Positions 31,816 through 38,909 of a stretch of 38,909 nucleotides of DNA are shown here, one piece after another. The stretch is taken from assembly GCA_905236455.1 (NCBI GenBank), contig CAJOPT010000100.1, positions 1 through 38,909 of the forward strand. The letters run 5' to 3'. The translations under genes were made by a program, and so were the position numbers. The notes under the pieces are model-generated. The model did no database searches, was not told the DNA's origin, and saw only the letters and a program-made list of their open reading frames with translations. Each line of letters starts with the position of its first letter. Within the stretch, counting starts at the first letter, position 1. This DNA is from an uncultured Prevotella sp. GTDB taxonomy: Bacteria > Bacteroidota > Bacteroidia > Bacteroidales > Bacteroidaceae.

Positions 31816-33663
31816 TTATGCCATTGCAAGCCCGAGTTTCTCTATTAACTTCATTACTGTCGGGTTTTCGCTTTTCATCTTCTCAAAGAGCTCACCTCTT
31901 GTAAGCTTTGGCTTGATTTCGGTCTTTTCTGCCAAACGTATAAAGACTTGTATGTTTGCGTTGTGAAGATTCTGTGCCAGGGTTATTCGTATGCGGTTCT
32001 TGATGGCATTCATCTCGTCAAGAAGGATATTACTCTCAACAACCAGCTCTATGTTAGGGTAATCTGTTATTGTAGGCGTGAGGTTGTTCATTCTCGTCGC
32101 AATGCTAAGGTAGTCTTTATTGGCCATCATACGCTTACACATAGCGCGCCATTGCAATATAAGCTCTTCTGAGGTGAATTGGGTGACTTCCTCCTTGTTG
32201 TCAATCTCTGGCTCTTTGTAATATGTTGGTTTAGCTTGTTCTGCTTGGATAAGGTTGCTAAATGACATACCGATGGTTCCCAGCGAGACTTTCCTTTTTA
32301 CTTGTTGTACAGGATTCTCCTTACTCCCGTCCGTGGCGGGAGTATGATGAAACATTGTCAAAGAGTCAGCCGCCACAGACGGCTGGCTTTTGCTCGTGTC
32401 TTTTGCAGGCGTGTTTTCCTCGCCCATATGCTTTACGACCTGCTTGGTATGAGGCATGGGACGTCCAGCCCCGGCCACCTGTGCTGCCGGTTGAGGCTGA
32501 ACCTTGAGTACTATTTTCTTAAACAGGGATTTCAAACGCTTAGGGCTACGCCCCGCGGCAGGCGAGTCTTCCGGTTGTGTGATTTGCGCGATTTCTATCA
32601 GTGTCAGTTCTACCAATAGTCGTTTGTTACTTGATTGTCTGTAGTTGATGTCACATCTGTTCATAATCTGAAGTGCCTTATATAAAAAAGGTGTAGGACA
32701 CTTCTGCGCCTGTGCCTGATAACGTTCTTTTTGCTGTTGGCTTACTTCAAGCAAAGGGATGGTTTGTGGATCTTTTGCCATTAATACGTTTCTTACGTGA
32801 GCAGCCAGTCCGTTGATTAGCAAACCACCATCAAATCCATGGTTTATGATATTGTTTAGTAAGACCATGACATCTGAGACCTTGTTTTCCAAGGCAAGGT
32901 CAATCAGGTTGAAATAATTCTGGGAGTCTAAAACGTTAAGGTCTTCTATTACCTTCTGGTAGGTTACATTGCCTTGGCTGAAGCTTGCAGTCTGGTCAAA
33001 TATGGACAATGCGTCACGCATGCCACCGTCGGCTTTCTCTGCGATTACGGCAAGTGCCTCTTCCTCGTACTGATATCCCTCTCGTTCTGCGACCATCTTC
33101 AGATGACTGATGATGTTAGGTACGCTCATCCTTTCAAAGTCATATATCTGACAGCGTGAGAGGATGGTTGGAAGAATCTTGTGCTTTTCTGTTGTGGCTA
33201 AAATGAAAACCACATACGATGGCGGCTCCTCCAAAGTCTTGAGGAATGCGTTAAATGCCGCTGTAGACAACATGTGGACCTCGTCGATGATAAACACTTT
33301 GTACTTGCCTACCTGAGGTGGTATGCGTGTCTGGTCAATCAACGCCTTCATGTTCTCCACAGAGTTGTTGCTGGCGGCGTCAAGCTCGAAGATGTTATAG
33401 GAGCGTTGTTCGTTGAAAGCCTTGCAACTCTCACACTCGTTGCATGCCTCTCCTTCTCCTGTAGGGTGCTCGCAGTTAATTGCCTTTGCGAAGATACGCG
33501 CACAAGTGGTCTTGCCAACACCCCTTGGACCGCAGAAGAGATACGCATGTGCCAGTTTCCCGCTCGTCACTGCATTCTTCAACGTGGTAGTGAGGGCTTG
33601 TTGCCCCACCACGGAGTCAAATGTCATCGGACGGTATTTACGTGCTGATACAATGTATTCCAT
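31816..33663 (-). CDS. dnaX: DNA polymerase III subunit gamma/tau
   Basis: DnaX is the clamp-loader ATPase of the replicative polymerase. From the ATG at 33663 the protein has 615 residues. It shows Walker A GPRGVGKT (45-52), a zinc module with C64, C74, C77 and C80, Walker B with DEVH (127-130) and the sensor region LATTEKHKILPTILSRC. A central low-complexity linker (about 365-480, Pro/Gln/Lys-rich) separates the AAA+ part from a C-terminal tau-like domain. I see no slippery A-tract that would produce a separate gamma form. The gene is divergent from ftsB; an in-frame start at 33741 would run through the promoter region. Confidence 0.95.
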   Translation of the reverse strand: MEYIVSARKYRPMTFDSVVGQQALTTTLKNAVTSGKLAHAYLFCGPRGVGKTTCARIFAKAINCEHPTGEGEACNECESCKAFNEQRSYNIFELDAASNNSVENMKALIDQTRIPPQVGKYKVFIIDEVHMLSTAAFNAFLKTLEEPPSYVVFILATTEKHKILPTILSRCQIYDFERMSVPNIISHLKMVAEREGYQYEEEALAVIAEKADGGMRDALSIFDQTASFSQGNVTYQKVIEDLNVLDSQNYFNLIDLALENKVSDVMVLLNNIINHGFDGGLLINGLAAHVRNVLMAKDPQTIPLLEVSQQQKERYQAQAQKCPTPFLYKALQIMNRCDINYRQSSNKRLLVELTLIEIAQITQPEDSPAAGRSPKRLKSLFKKIVLKVQPQPAAQVAGAGRPMPHTKQVVKHMGEENTPAKDTSKSQPSVAADSLTMFHHTPATDGSKENPVQQVKRKVSLGTIGMSFSNLIQAEQAKPTYYKEPEIDNKEEVTQFTSEELILQWRAMCKRMMANKDYLSIATRMNNLTPTITDYPNIELVVESNILLDEMNAIKNRIRITLAQNLHNANIQVFIRLAEKTEIKPKLTRGELFEKMKSENPTVMKLIEKLGLAMA

Positions 33664-33689
33664 AATGATGGTTTGTCTATAATGCTTTG

Positions 33690-33697
33690 CAAAATTA
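33690..33697 (-). promoter_or_regulatory. Probable -7 element of dnaX
   Basis: TAATTTTG on the minus strand, 26 nt upstream of the dnaX ATG. No clear -33 element is seen. Confidence 0.45.
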
Positions 33698-33741
33698 ATG
33701 AAAATATTTAAGAAACATGATAGAATTCGATTTTTTTGCAC

Positions 33742-33749
33742 TATCTTTG
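33742..33749 (+). promoter_or_regulatory. Probable -7 element of the ftsB-like operon
   Basis: TATCTTTG, 39 nt before the ATG at 33789; the string TTTGCACTATC is tandemly repeated here (about 33736-33757). No TTTG is at the expected distance upstream. Confidence 0.45.
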
Positions 33750-33788
33750 CACTATCTTTATATAAGATTTATTAAGAAATTGTAGTTT

Positions 33789-34133
33789 ATGAGCAAGATA
33801 GCTGGACGTCTTTGGAGTTTTCTAAGCCATTTTAAGTATGTGATTGTCATTGTGTGTGGTGTCGCCATCGTAGGGTTTCTCGATGAAGACAGCTTTATGA
33901 AGCGCTTTCAGTATGAGTATCAGATAGAGGAACTGAAAGCAGAGATAGAGAAGTACACACAAAGATACGAGGCTGATTCCCGTCGTCTTAAAGAGCTCAA
34001 CCGTAATCCTAAGTCTATCTCAAAGATTGCACGTGAGCGTTATTACATGAAGACAGATGACGAGGATATCTATGTGTTGAGCGACGATAAGAATAACTAT
34101 TATGGTGGACAAAAGGATGAGGCAGCTCACTAA
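33789..34133 (+). CDS. Septum formation initiator family protein (FtsB/DivIC-like)
   Basis: The 114-residue protein has a short cytoplasmic start, one membrane helix (about 17-33, YVIVIVCGVAIVGFL), then a periplasmic coiled coil (about 43-75, YQIEELKAEIEKYTQRYEAD) and the DivIC-type segment NPKSISKIARERYYMKTDDEDIY in outline. FtsB/DivIC proteins bridge early and late divisome proteins together with FtsL and FtsQ. The 3' end overlaps the next gene. Confidence 0.9.
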   Translation: MSKIAGRLWSFLSHFKYVIVIVCGVAIVGFLDEDSFMKRFQYEYQIEELKAEIEKYTQRYEADSRRLKELNRNPKSISKIARERYYMKTDDEDIYVLSDDKNNYYGGQKDEAAH

Positions 34134-34533
34134 GTTACAGAATATCTTATTTCTTACAGGTGGATTACTGATGGTCGTGGGAGCAGGATGTTATGCGTTC
34201 CTTCTGATACAACATGTAGCTGCCATAGTATTCCTCGTAGGAGCATTGTTGTTTGCCGGGATTCAGATACAGCAACGCTACGACGGGAATAGTGTTGTCA
34301 TCAGACGTCTTCGTAATATTATGACAATGGCGGACTTCTGTTTTGTCTTAGCCGCCCTCCTTATGGTGGAAGAGCAGTTTGGCGTTATCCGTGGATTGTT
34401 TGCGGGACATGGTGATGCGTATGTCACGTTTGTCAGCCTGACTTATGGCAAATGGGTCGTTATCTTGTTGATTGCCGCTATCCTGGAAATATATACGATG
34501 CATCGTATTTCCAATGAACTGGATAAAGAATAA
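34117..34533 (+). CDS. Four-helix integral membrane protein of unknown function
   Basis: The product (138 residues from the ATG at 34117; an ATG at 34102 would add five) has four predicted membrane helices: about NILFLTGGLLMVVGAGCYAF, LLIQHVAAIVFLVGALLFAG, ADFCFVLAALLMVEE and WVVILLIAAILEIYTM. Short polar loops and a charged end (RISNELDKE) complete it. It overlaps the ftsB-like gene by 17 nt, which ties it to that operon. I know no function; a role with the cell-division protein is suggested only by position. Confidence 0.7.
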   Translation: MRQLTKLQNILFLTGGLLMVVGAGCYAFLLIQHVAAIVFLVGALLFAGIQIQQRYDGNSVVIRRLRNIMTMADFCFVLAALLMVEEQFGVIRGLFAGHGDAYVTFVSLTYGKWVVILLIAAILEIYTMHRISNELDKE

Positions 34534-34558
34534 AGTAAATGCAATGCTGAAAAAACTA

Positions 34559-34581
34559 TAAAAGAATAGGCTTTTCTTTTA
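34559..34581 (+). terminator. Possible terminator after the ftsB-like operon
   Basis: An 8-bp dyad TAAAAGAA / TTCTTTTA with a 7-nt loop lies 25 nt after the membrane-protein stop. The sequence resembles the promoter-linked dyads elsewhere but sits about 16 bp away from the next -33 region. Confidence 0.4.
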
Positions 34582-34620
34582 AATAGCATAAATTTATTTT
34601 CCCACTTCAATAATCCGTTG

Positions 34621-34628
34621 TACTTTTG
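34621..34628 (+). promoter_or_regulatory. Probable -7 element of the DUF4369 gene
   Basis: TACTTTTG, 25 nt before the ATG at 34654. A TTTT at 34597-34600, 20 bp upstream, is the only -33 candidate. Confidence 0.5.
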
Positions 34629-34653
34629 TCTTGGTGAACAAGTAAAACGATTT

Positions 34654-35448
34654 ATGAATAGAGTTTTATACATATTGTTGTCTGTCGTGGCATTCGCCTC
34701 ATGTGCGAACTCTTATAATATCCAGGGCTCGTCGAATGTCTCTACTCTTGACGGGCAAAAACTATATCTTAAAGTTGTAAACGAAGACAACGTGAAAGAT
34801 ATAGACTCTTGTGACGTGGTGCATGGACAGTTCCTTTTTAACGGAACAATTGACTCTATACGCATGGCGAACATCTATATGGATGAGCAAAGCATCCTTC
34901 CTGTGGTGTTAGAGAGTGGAGATATCACAATTAAGATCAATGACACCCAGCAGAGTATCGGTGGAACACCATTGAACGATAAGCTATATGCCTTCCTGAA
35001 ATCGTTCGGGCAGTTACAGAATGAGGCTATGGAGCTTGTGCATAAGCATGACCAGGCTATCATGAATGGTAAAGACATGGATCAGGTTGTGCGCCAGCTG
35101 GCGGAGCAGGATTCGAATATTAACAAGCAACTCGATGAGCTTGTCACATCATTTGTAAAGGAGAATTTTGACAACGTGCTCGGTCCTGGTGTGTTTATGA
35201 TGGTGACTGCCGACTATCCTTATCCGGTGCTGACTCCATGGATAGAAGATATAATGAGTAAGGCAACGAGCAATTTCAAAAACGACCCATACGTAAGGGA
35301 ATATATGGCTGCCGCACAACGCAACCAGGATATCATGAATGGTATGGCGGAGCCGTCAACAACGGCACCGGCGGCACCTGGAACGGTCGAAGGGTCTGCT
35401 GCTCCGCCGCCTACACCAGCAGAGCTGGCGTCCGATAGCCTTAGATGA
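34654..35448 (+). CDS. DUF4369 domain lipoprotein
   Basis: From the ATG at 34654 the protein has 264 residues and a lipoprotein signal, MNRVLYILLSVVAFASC, with Cys17 as the lipidated residue. The N-terminal half is a DUF4369 domain (about 20-115: YNIQGSSNVSTLDGQKLYL, VVHGQFLFNGTIDS, LPVVLESGDITIKI), a beta domain found before thioredoxin-like proteins in Bacteroidetes. Here no thioredoxin domain or CxxC follows; instead there is a helical region (about 120-225) and a Pro/Ala/Thr tail (TTAPAAPGTVEGSAAPPPTP). The function is unknown. Confidence 0.8.
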   Translation: MNRVLYILLSVVAFASCANSYNIQGSSNVSTLDGQKLYLKVVNEDNVKDIDSCDVVHGQFLFNGTIDSIRMANIYMDEQSILPVVLESGDITIKINDTQQSIGGTPLNDKLYAFLKSFGQLQNEAMELVHKHDQAIMNGKDMDQVVRQLAEQDSNINKQLDELVTSFVKENFDNVLGPGVFMMVTADYPYPVLTPWIEDIMSKATSNFKNDPYVREYMAAAQRNQDIMNGMAEPSTTAPAAPGTVEGSAAPPPTPAELASDSLR

Positions 35449-35490
35449 CAAGGGTTGGTTGAATGTCTGAAACAATAATCCAAATAATAC

Positions 35491-36816
35491 ATGAGCAAGT
35501 TGATTTATGGTGGGGCACTTGTCAATGAGGAACGTGTGTTCCAAGGCTCCATTGCCATCAACAACGGAAAAATTACCGAGATAATAGAAGGAACTCAAAT
35601 CCCCCGTGGTAGCTACGATGAGACGATAGATGCCACGGGGTGTTTTGTCATTCCGGGAGTAATCGACACACATGTCCATTTCCGTGAGCCGGGGCTGACG
35701 GAGAAGGCTGACATTAAAAGCGAGAGCCGTGCTGCGGCATACGGTGGTGTGACTTCTTATTTAGAGATGCCCAATACGGTTCCGCAAACCACATCTTTAG
35801 AGGCGTTAAACGATAAGTTTACTCGTGCTAAAGGTGACAGTTACGTCAACTATAGCTTCTTTTTCGGGGCTACAAATGACAATGCCGACTTGTTCTCAGA
35901 GCTTGACAAACACCAGGTTCCAGGTGTGAAGCTTTTTATGGGGTCGTCAACAGGTAATATGTTGGTTGACCGCTATGGCTCTCTTCTGAAAGTTTTCGAG
36001 AAAGCGGCTCAGGCAGGATTTCTCGTCATGGCGCATTGTGAGGATAGTGATGCCATAAACAGGAATATGGAGCAGATGAGGAAAACGTATGGCGATTTTG
36101 ATCCGCCAGTAATGCTCCATCCTATGATAAGGAGTGAGGAGGCGTGCTTCGAGTCCTCTGCCTTGGCAGCGCAGCTCGCGCGTACATATAATACTCGCTT
36201 ACATATAGCTCACCTGTCTACAGCCAAGGAGCTCGATCTGTTGGGTGGAAACGTGACTGGTGAGGCGTGTGTGGCTCATCTGTATTTTACGCATGAGGAC
36301 TATATCACCAAAGGAGCACTGATAAAATGTAATCCCGCTATTAAGAAACCTGAGGACAGGCAGGCGTTGAGACTGGCTTTGTCCGATGGACGTATCACAA
36401 CCATTGCCACAGACCACGCTCCACATTTATTGTCGCAGAAGCAAGGAGGCTGTGTCAAAGCGGCATCAGGTATGCCTATGGTTCAGTTCTCGCTTGTTAC
36501 CATGCTTGAGTTGGTTGACGACGGAATACTTTCATTAGAGCGCCTCGTAACGCTGATGGCTCATAATCCGGCTTCTTTATTCGGTATTCGCCAAAGAGGA
36601 TTCTTGAGAAGAGGCTATCAGGCTGATGTCGCCATTGTGCGTCCGCATTCTCCATGGACGCTCACCGATGACATCATACAAAGCAAATGTGGGTGGAGTC
36701 CGATGGCTGGACATGAATTCCAGTGGCGTGTTGAGCATACTTTCTGCAATGGCAGACACCTTCTCAACAAAGGGGTGTTCGATGATTCGGTACGTGGTGA
36801 GGCTTTGGCTTTCTAA
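35491..36816 (+). CDS. pyrC: Dihydroorotase
   Basis: Dihydroorotase closes carbamoyl aspartate to dihydroorotate in pyrimidine synthesis. The 441-residue protein has the metal-binding DTHVHFREPG (H61, H63), YLEMPNTVPQTT, the VKLFMGSSTGN segment, HCED, HIAHLST and the catalytic TDHAPH near residue 305. The amidohydrolase fold is also shared by allantoinase and hydantoinase, but these motifs and the length fit the dihydroorotase type common in Bacteroidetes. It starts 42 nt after the DUF4369 gene and is followed after 12 nt by the MetH activation-domain gene. Confidence 0.92.
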   Translation: MSKLIYGGALVNEERVFQGSIAINNGKITEIIEGTQIPRGSYDETIDATGCFVIPGVIDTHVHFREPGLTEKADIKSESRAAAYGGVTSYLEMPNTVPQTTSLEALNDKFTRAKGDSYVNYSFFFGATNDNADLFSELDKHQVPGVKLFMGSSTGNMLVDRYGSLLKVFEKAAQAGFLVMAHCEDSDAINRNMEQMRKTYGDFDPPVMLHPMIRSEEACFESSALAAQLARTYNTRLHIAHLSTAKELDLLGGNVTGEACVAHLYFTHEDYITKGALIKCNPAIKKPEDRQALRLALSDGRITTIATDHAPHLLSQKQGGCVKAASGMPMVQFSLVTMLELVDDGILSLERLVTLMAHNPASLFGIRQRGFLRRGYQADVAIVRPHSPWTLTDDIIQSKCGWSPMAGHEFQWRVEHTFCNGRHLLNKGVFDDSVRGEALAF

Positions 36817-36828
36817 AACGTTGTCAAT

Positions 36829-37650
36829 ATGCTTAAGTTCTTTTCATATAGCATAGCCGAGGTGGAGCCGTATATCAACTGGCTCTACTTCTTCCACTCC
36901 TGGCAGATGAATGGAAAGCCGGAGCAGGACAGGGAGAACCTGAGACGTGAGGCTTCGGCACTGTTGAGTGAGATGGCTGTCAACGGAAAGACTCATGCGG
37001 TGTTCGGACTCTTTGACGCAAATAGTGACGGTGATGATTTGTTGGTGGGCGATTGCCGCCTGCCGATGCTCAGGCAACAGGTGCCTTCGGCTGAAGGGCA
37101 CCCCTGTTTGTGCCTTGCCGACTTTGTCCGTCCGTTGTCTTCTGGCATAAAAGATAAGGTAGGTGTCTTTGCAACAACAGTGGATAATGACTTGGAGCAG
37201 AGATGGAAGGATGATGTCTATTATGGGTTGCTTGCTCAGACGCTATGCGACAGGCTGGCTGAGGCTACCGCGGAGAAGTTGCACGAAGAAGTCCGCCGCC
37301 ATGAATGGGGATATGCTCCCGATGAAAATCTCAGCATAAGCGAGTTGTTCCATTGCGACTATCAGGGCATACGACCAGCCATAGGCTATCCGTCGTTGCC
37401 TGACACGAGTGTCAATTTCATCCTTTCTGATATCTTACAGATGGAACGGATAGGTATTAAGCTTACTGAGAGCGCCATGATGATACCTCATGCCAGTGTG
37501 TCAGGCTTTATGTTCTCTCACCAGCAAGCCCGTTACTTTAACCTTGGCGAGATAGGTGAGGATCAGCTTTGTGACTATGCTCGCCGGCGTGGACTACATG
37601 TTGACGCTATCAGGCGTTTCCTTAGTCCCTTTTGTGAAAAGGATTTGTAG
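36829..37650 (+). CDS. Free-standing methionine synthase activation domain protein
   Basis: The 273-residue protein matches the C-terminal AdoMet-binding reactivation domain of cobalamin-dependent methionine synthase, which remethylates oxidised cob(II)alamin. Diagnostic segments are RPAIGYPSLPDTS and SAMMIPHASVSGFMFSH followed by ARYFNLG, which carry the AdoMet contacts; DDVYYGLLAQTLCDRLAEATAE precedes them. In most bacteria this is the last domain of MetH; here it is a separate gene with its own start, and the rest of MetH is not in the window. It is placed between pyrC and the metallophosphoesterase gene, each within 15 nt. Confidence 0.88.
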   Translation: MLKFFSYSIAEVEPYINWLYFFHSWQMNGKPEQDRENLRREASALLSEMAVNGKTHAVFGLFDANSDGDDLLVGDCRLPMLRQQVPSAEGHPCLCLADFVRPLSSGIKDKVGVFATTVDNDLEQRWKDDVYYGLLAQTLCDRLAEATAEKLHEEVRRHEWGYAPDENLSISELFHCDYQGIRPAIGYPSLPDTSVNFILSDILQMERIGIKLTESAMMIPHASVSGFMFSHQQARYFNLGEIGEDQLCDYARRRGLHVDAIRRFLSPFCEKDL

Positions 37651-37656
37651 AATGAT

Positions 37657-38823
37657 ATGATTGCAAGAAACATAATATTGTTTATTCTCTTGATAGTACT
37701 GCCGGATCTGTATATAGACTATAGATTCTTTAGGAAAGGCAGGCACTTACATCTATGGCAACGACTTCTGTGGTGGATGCCAGCCGCAATGTTATTGGCT
37801 TATACTTGCTATCTGGCTAATATGCCGCATTTCATTCCTGAAAAGTCATGGCTGTTGGATGCGTGGCTTTTCCTTTTGGGTATTATCGTTATTCCGAAGT
37901 TTCTCTTTGCCTTGTGCTCCGTATTGGGATTGGCGCATAACCGTTATCATAATGCCAATACACGCCTGGGTGAGTATTTTGGTGTTGCCATTGCCGTGAT
38001 AGTGGTCATCAGCTTTATCTATGGTATGACAGTTGGCTTCAGTAAACTGGAAGTAAGGGAGGTGGAGATGAGATGTGCCGACCTCCCGTCAGCGTTTGAC
38101 GGCTATCGCATAGTACAGTTCTCCGATGCTCATGTAGGGACTTACTCTGGTTGTCGTAAGGATATTCTCCGCCATGCCGTAGACATGATAAACGCTCAAA
38201 AGGCTGACGCGGTGGTCTTTACAGGTGACTTGCAGAACATAAAACCGTCGGAACTGGCAGAGCAGTCCGACCTCCTTGGCAGCCTGAAGGCTAAGGACGG
38301 AGTATTCTCTGTTCTTGGCAACCATGACTATAGTGAGTATGTGGACTTACCGTTAAAAGAGAAAATTGCCAATGAGAGAAGTACCGTGGCTTTGGAGCGC
38401 AGCTTTGGCTGGCAGCTATTGTTGAACGAGCATAAGGTTGTCAGACGTGGAGCAGACTCCTTAGTCATAGCAGGTGAGGAAAACGACGGTCTGCCACCGT
38501 TCCCTGCCAAGGGCGACCTCAACAAGACATTGTCGGGAGTGGGAGACGGGGCTTTTGTGGTGCTCTTGCAACATGACCCGTCGGCTTGGCGGCGTTCTAT
38601 CCTTCCTGAGTCAAAGGCTCAGGTCACTCTAAGTGGACATACTCATGGAGGGCAGATAAGCCTGTTCGGATTTCGTCCCACAATACTGAAGGGGTCTGAG
38701 GACTATGGCTTATACGAGAGCGACGGGCGTTATTTGTGTGTTAGCAGCGGCTTGGGCGGTGTCGTACCTTTCCGCCTCTCCATGCCAGGTGAGATTGTTG
38801 TCATAACATTGAAAAAAGAATAA
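37657..38823 (+). CDS. Membrane-anchored metallophosphoesterase (YaeI-like)
   Basis: The 388-residue protein has about four N-terminal membrane helices (within 1-130) and a calcineurin-like phosphoesterase domain (about 145-388). Metal-ligand motifs are FSDAHVG (D-x-H), FTGDLQN (GD), LGNHDYS (GNHD), a late LLQHDP and SGHTHGG (GHxH). The family includes UDP-diacylglucosamine hydrolases and cyclic-nucleotide or phospholipid phosphodiesterases; the membrane part favours a lipid-linked substrate, but this is inference. It starts 6 nt after the previous stop, so pyrC, the MetH activation gene and this gene are probably one operon. Confidence 0.88.
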   Translation: MIARNIILFILLIVLPDLYIDYRFFRKGRHLHLWQRLLWWMPAAMLLAYTCYLANMPHFIPEKSWLLDAWLFLLGIIVIPKFLFALCSVLGLAHNRYHNANTRLGEYFGVAIAVIVVISFIYGMTVGFSKLEVREVEMRCADLPSAFDGYRIVQFSDAHVGTYSGCRKDILRHAVDMINAQKADAVVFTGDLQNIKPSELAEQSDLLGSLKAKDGVFSVLGNHDYSEYVDLPLKEKIANERSTVALERSFGWQLLLNEHKVVRRGADSLVIAGEENDGLPPFPAKGDLNKTLSGVGDGAFVVLLQHDPSAWRRSILPESKAQVTLSGHTHGGQISLFGFRPTILKGSEDYGLYESDGRYLCVSSGLGGVVPFRLSMPGEIVVITLKKE

Positions 38824-38860
38824 TTTCTTTTTGTATTGTCTTCGATTTATATTATCTTTG
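38813..38860 (+). promoter_or_regulatory. Promoter with -33 dyad, first of a tandem pair
   Basis: TTTG at 38830-38833 and TATCTTTG at 38853-38860 with a 19-bp spacer. An 8-bp dyad AAAAAGAA (38813-38820) / TTCTTTTT (38825-38832) spans the stop codon of the phosphoesterase gene and runs into the -33 element. The gene it serves lies beyond the window. Confidence 0.7.
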
Positions 38861-38887
38861 TATAAGATAAATGGCATCTCAACAATA

Positions 38888-38909
38888 AAAAAGAAAAGAT
38901 TTCTTTTTG
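38888..38909 (+). promoter_or_regulatory. Start of a second promoter module, cut by the window end
   Basis: A 9-bp dyad AAAAAGAAA (38888-38896) / TTTCTTTTT (38900-38908) ends in TTTG at 38906-38909, matching the left part of the rplY and pycB modules. The -7 element would be expected about 20 bp further on. Confidence 0.55.

Noticed and set aside
31695..31904. 69-codon frame opposite the dnaX end
   Set aside because: It overlaps the conserved DnaX C-terminus and the terminator hairpin, with no start-site support.
32320..32400. Short inverted repeats in the DnaX linker
   Set aside because: Stems are only 5-7 bp in a GC-rich, low-complexity coding segment, as expected by chance; no slippery site accompanies them.

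Overview
The window looks like a chromosomal stretch from a Prevotella-like member of the Bacteroidales. This rests on four things: promoters of the Bacteroidetes sigma-ABfr type (TTTG, 19-20 bp, TAnnTTTG) with little Shine-Dalgarno signal; the gene order nusB-yajC-ybbR-coaE-DUF5606; Bacteroidetes-specific families (DUF5606, DUF4369, LptD_2, a kinase with an N-terminal TGS domain); and a surface protein ending in the DLQGR...GVYIVNGKK tail common in Prevotella. It is mostly core genome. I see no phage, transposase, integrase or CRISPR array.

Layout. 1-1.6 kb: end of a secreted surface protein and a small acidic protein, closed by a hairpin shared with the convergent gene. 1.6-4.6 kb: a uridine kinase-like nucleoside kinase, divergent from a flavodoxin/DUF2023 pair. 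4.8-5.9 kb: a PflA-like radical SAM enzyme overlapping by 4 nt a Cys-rich membrane or lipoprotein-like protein; a second member of the same Cys-rich family lies alone at 17.4 kb. 5.9-9.4 kb: nusB-yajC-ybbR-coaE-DUF5606. 9.7-12 kb: rplY-pth-S4 protein-purN. 12-15 kb: a 1003-aa outer-membrane barrel protein with a Gly/Arg-rich tail. 15-20.5 kb: aroB, a patatin-like lipase, the second Cys-rich protein with a Na/Ca antiporter, queF, a lipoprotein. 20.7-26 kb: a carboxyltransferase whose biotinyl domain has lost its lysine, an HD-domain protein, an LptD homologue. 26-30.4 kb: tRNA-Arg(CCG), M15 peptidase, pepT and a CPA2 antiporter, all leftward. 30.5-33.7 kb: asnA and dnaX. 33.8-38.9 kb: ftsB/divIC-like gene, a four-TM protein, a DUF4369 lipoprotein, pyrC, a free-standing MetH activation domain and a metallophosphoesterase.

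Three signals go beyond routine annotation. (1) The radical SAM/Cys-rich protein system: two family members share 33 of their first 55 residues, including five cysteines, then diverge completely after an internal hydrophobic export-like segment. (2) A recurring promoter architecture in which the right arm of an AAAAGAAA...TTTCTTTT dyad ends in the -33 TTTG; six promoters fit, three of them divergent from their upstream neighbour. Two of these (rplY, pycB) also share an almost invariant spacer and an upstream GTCGA...TCGAC block. (3) A 56-nt leader element, 53/56 identical, downstream of the promoters of tRNA-Arg and asnA.
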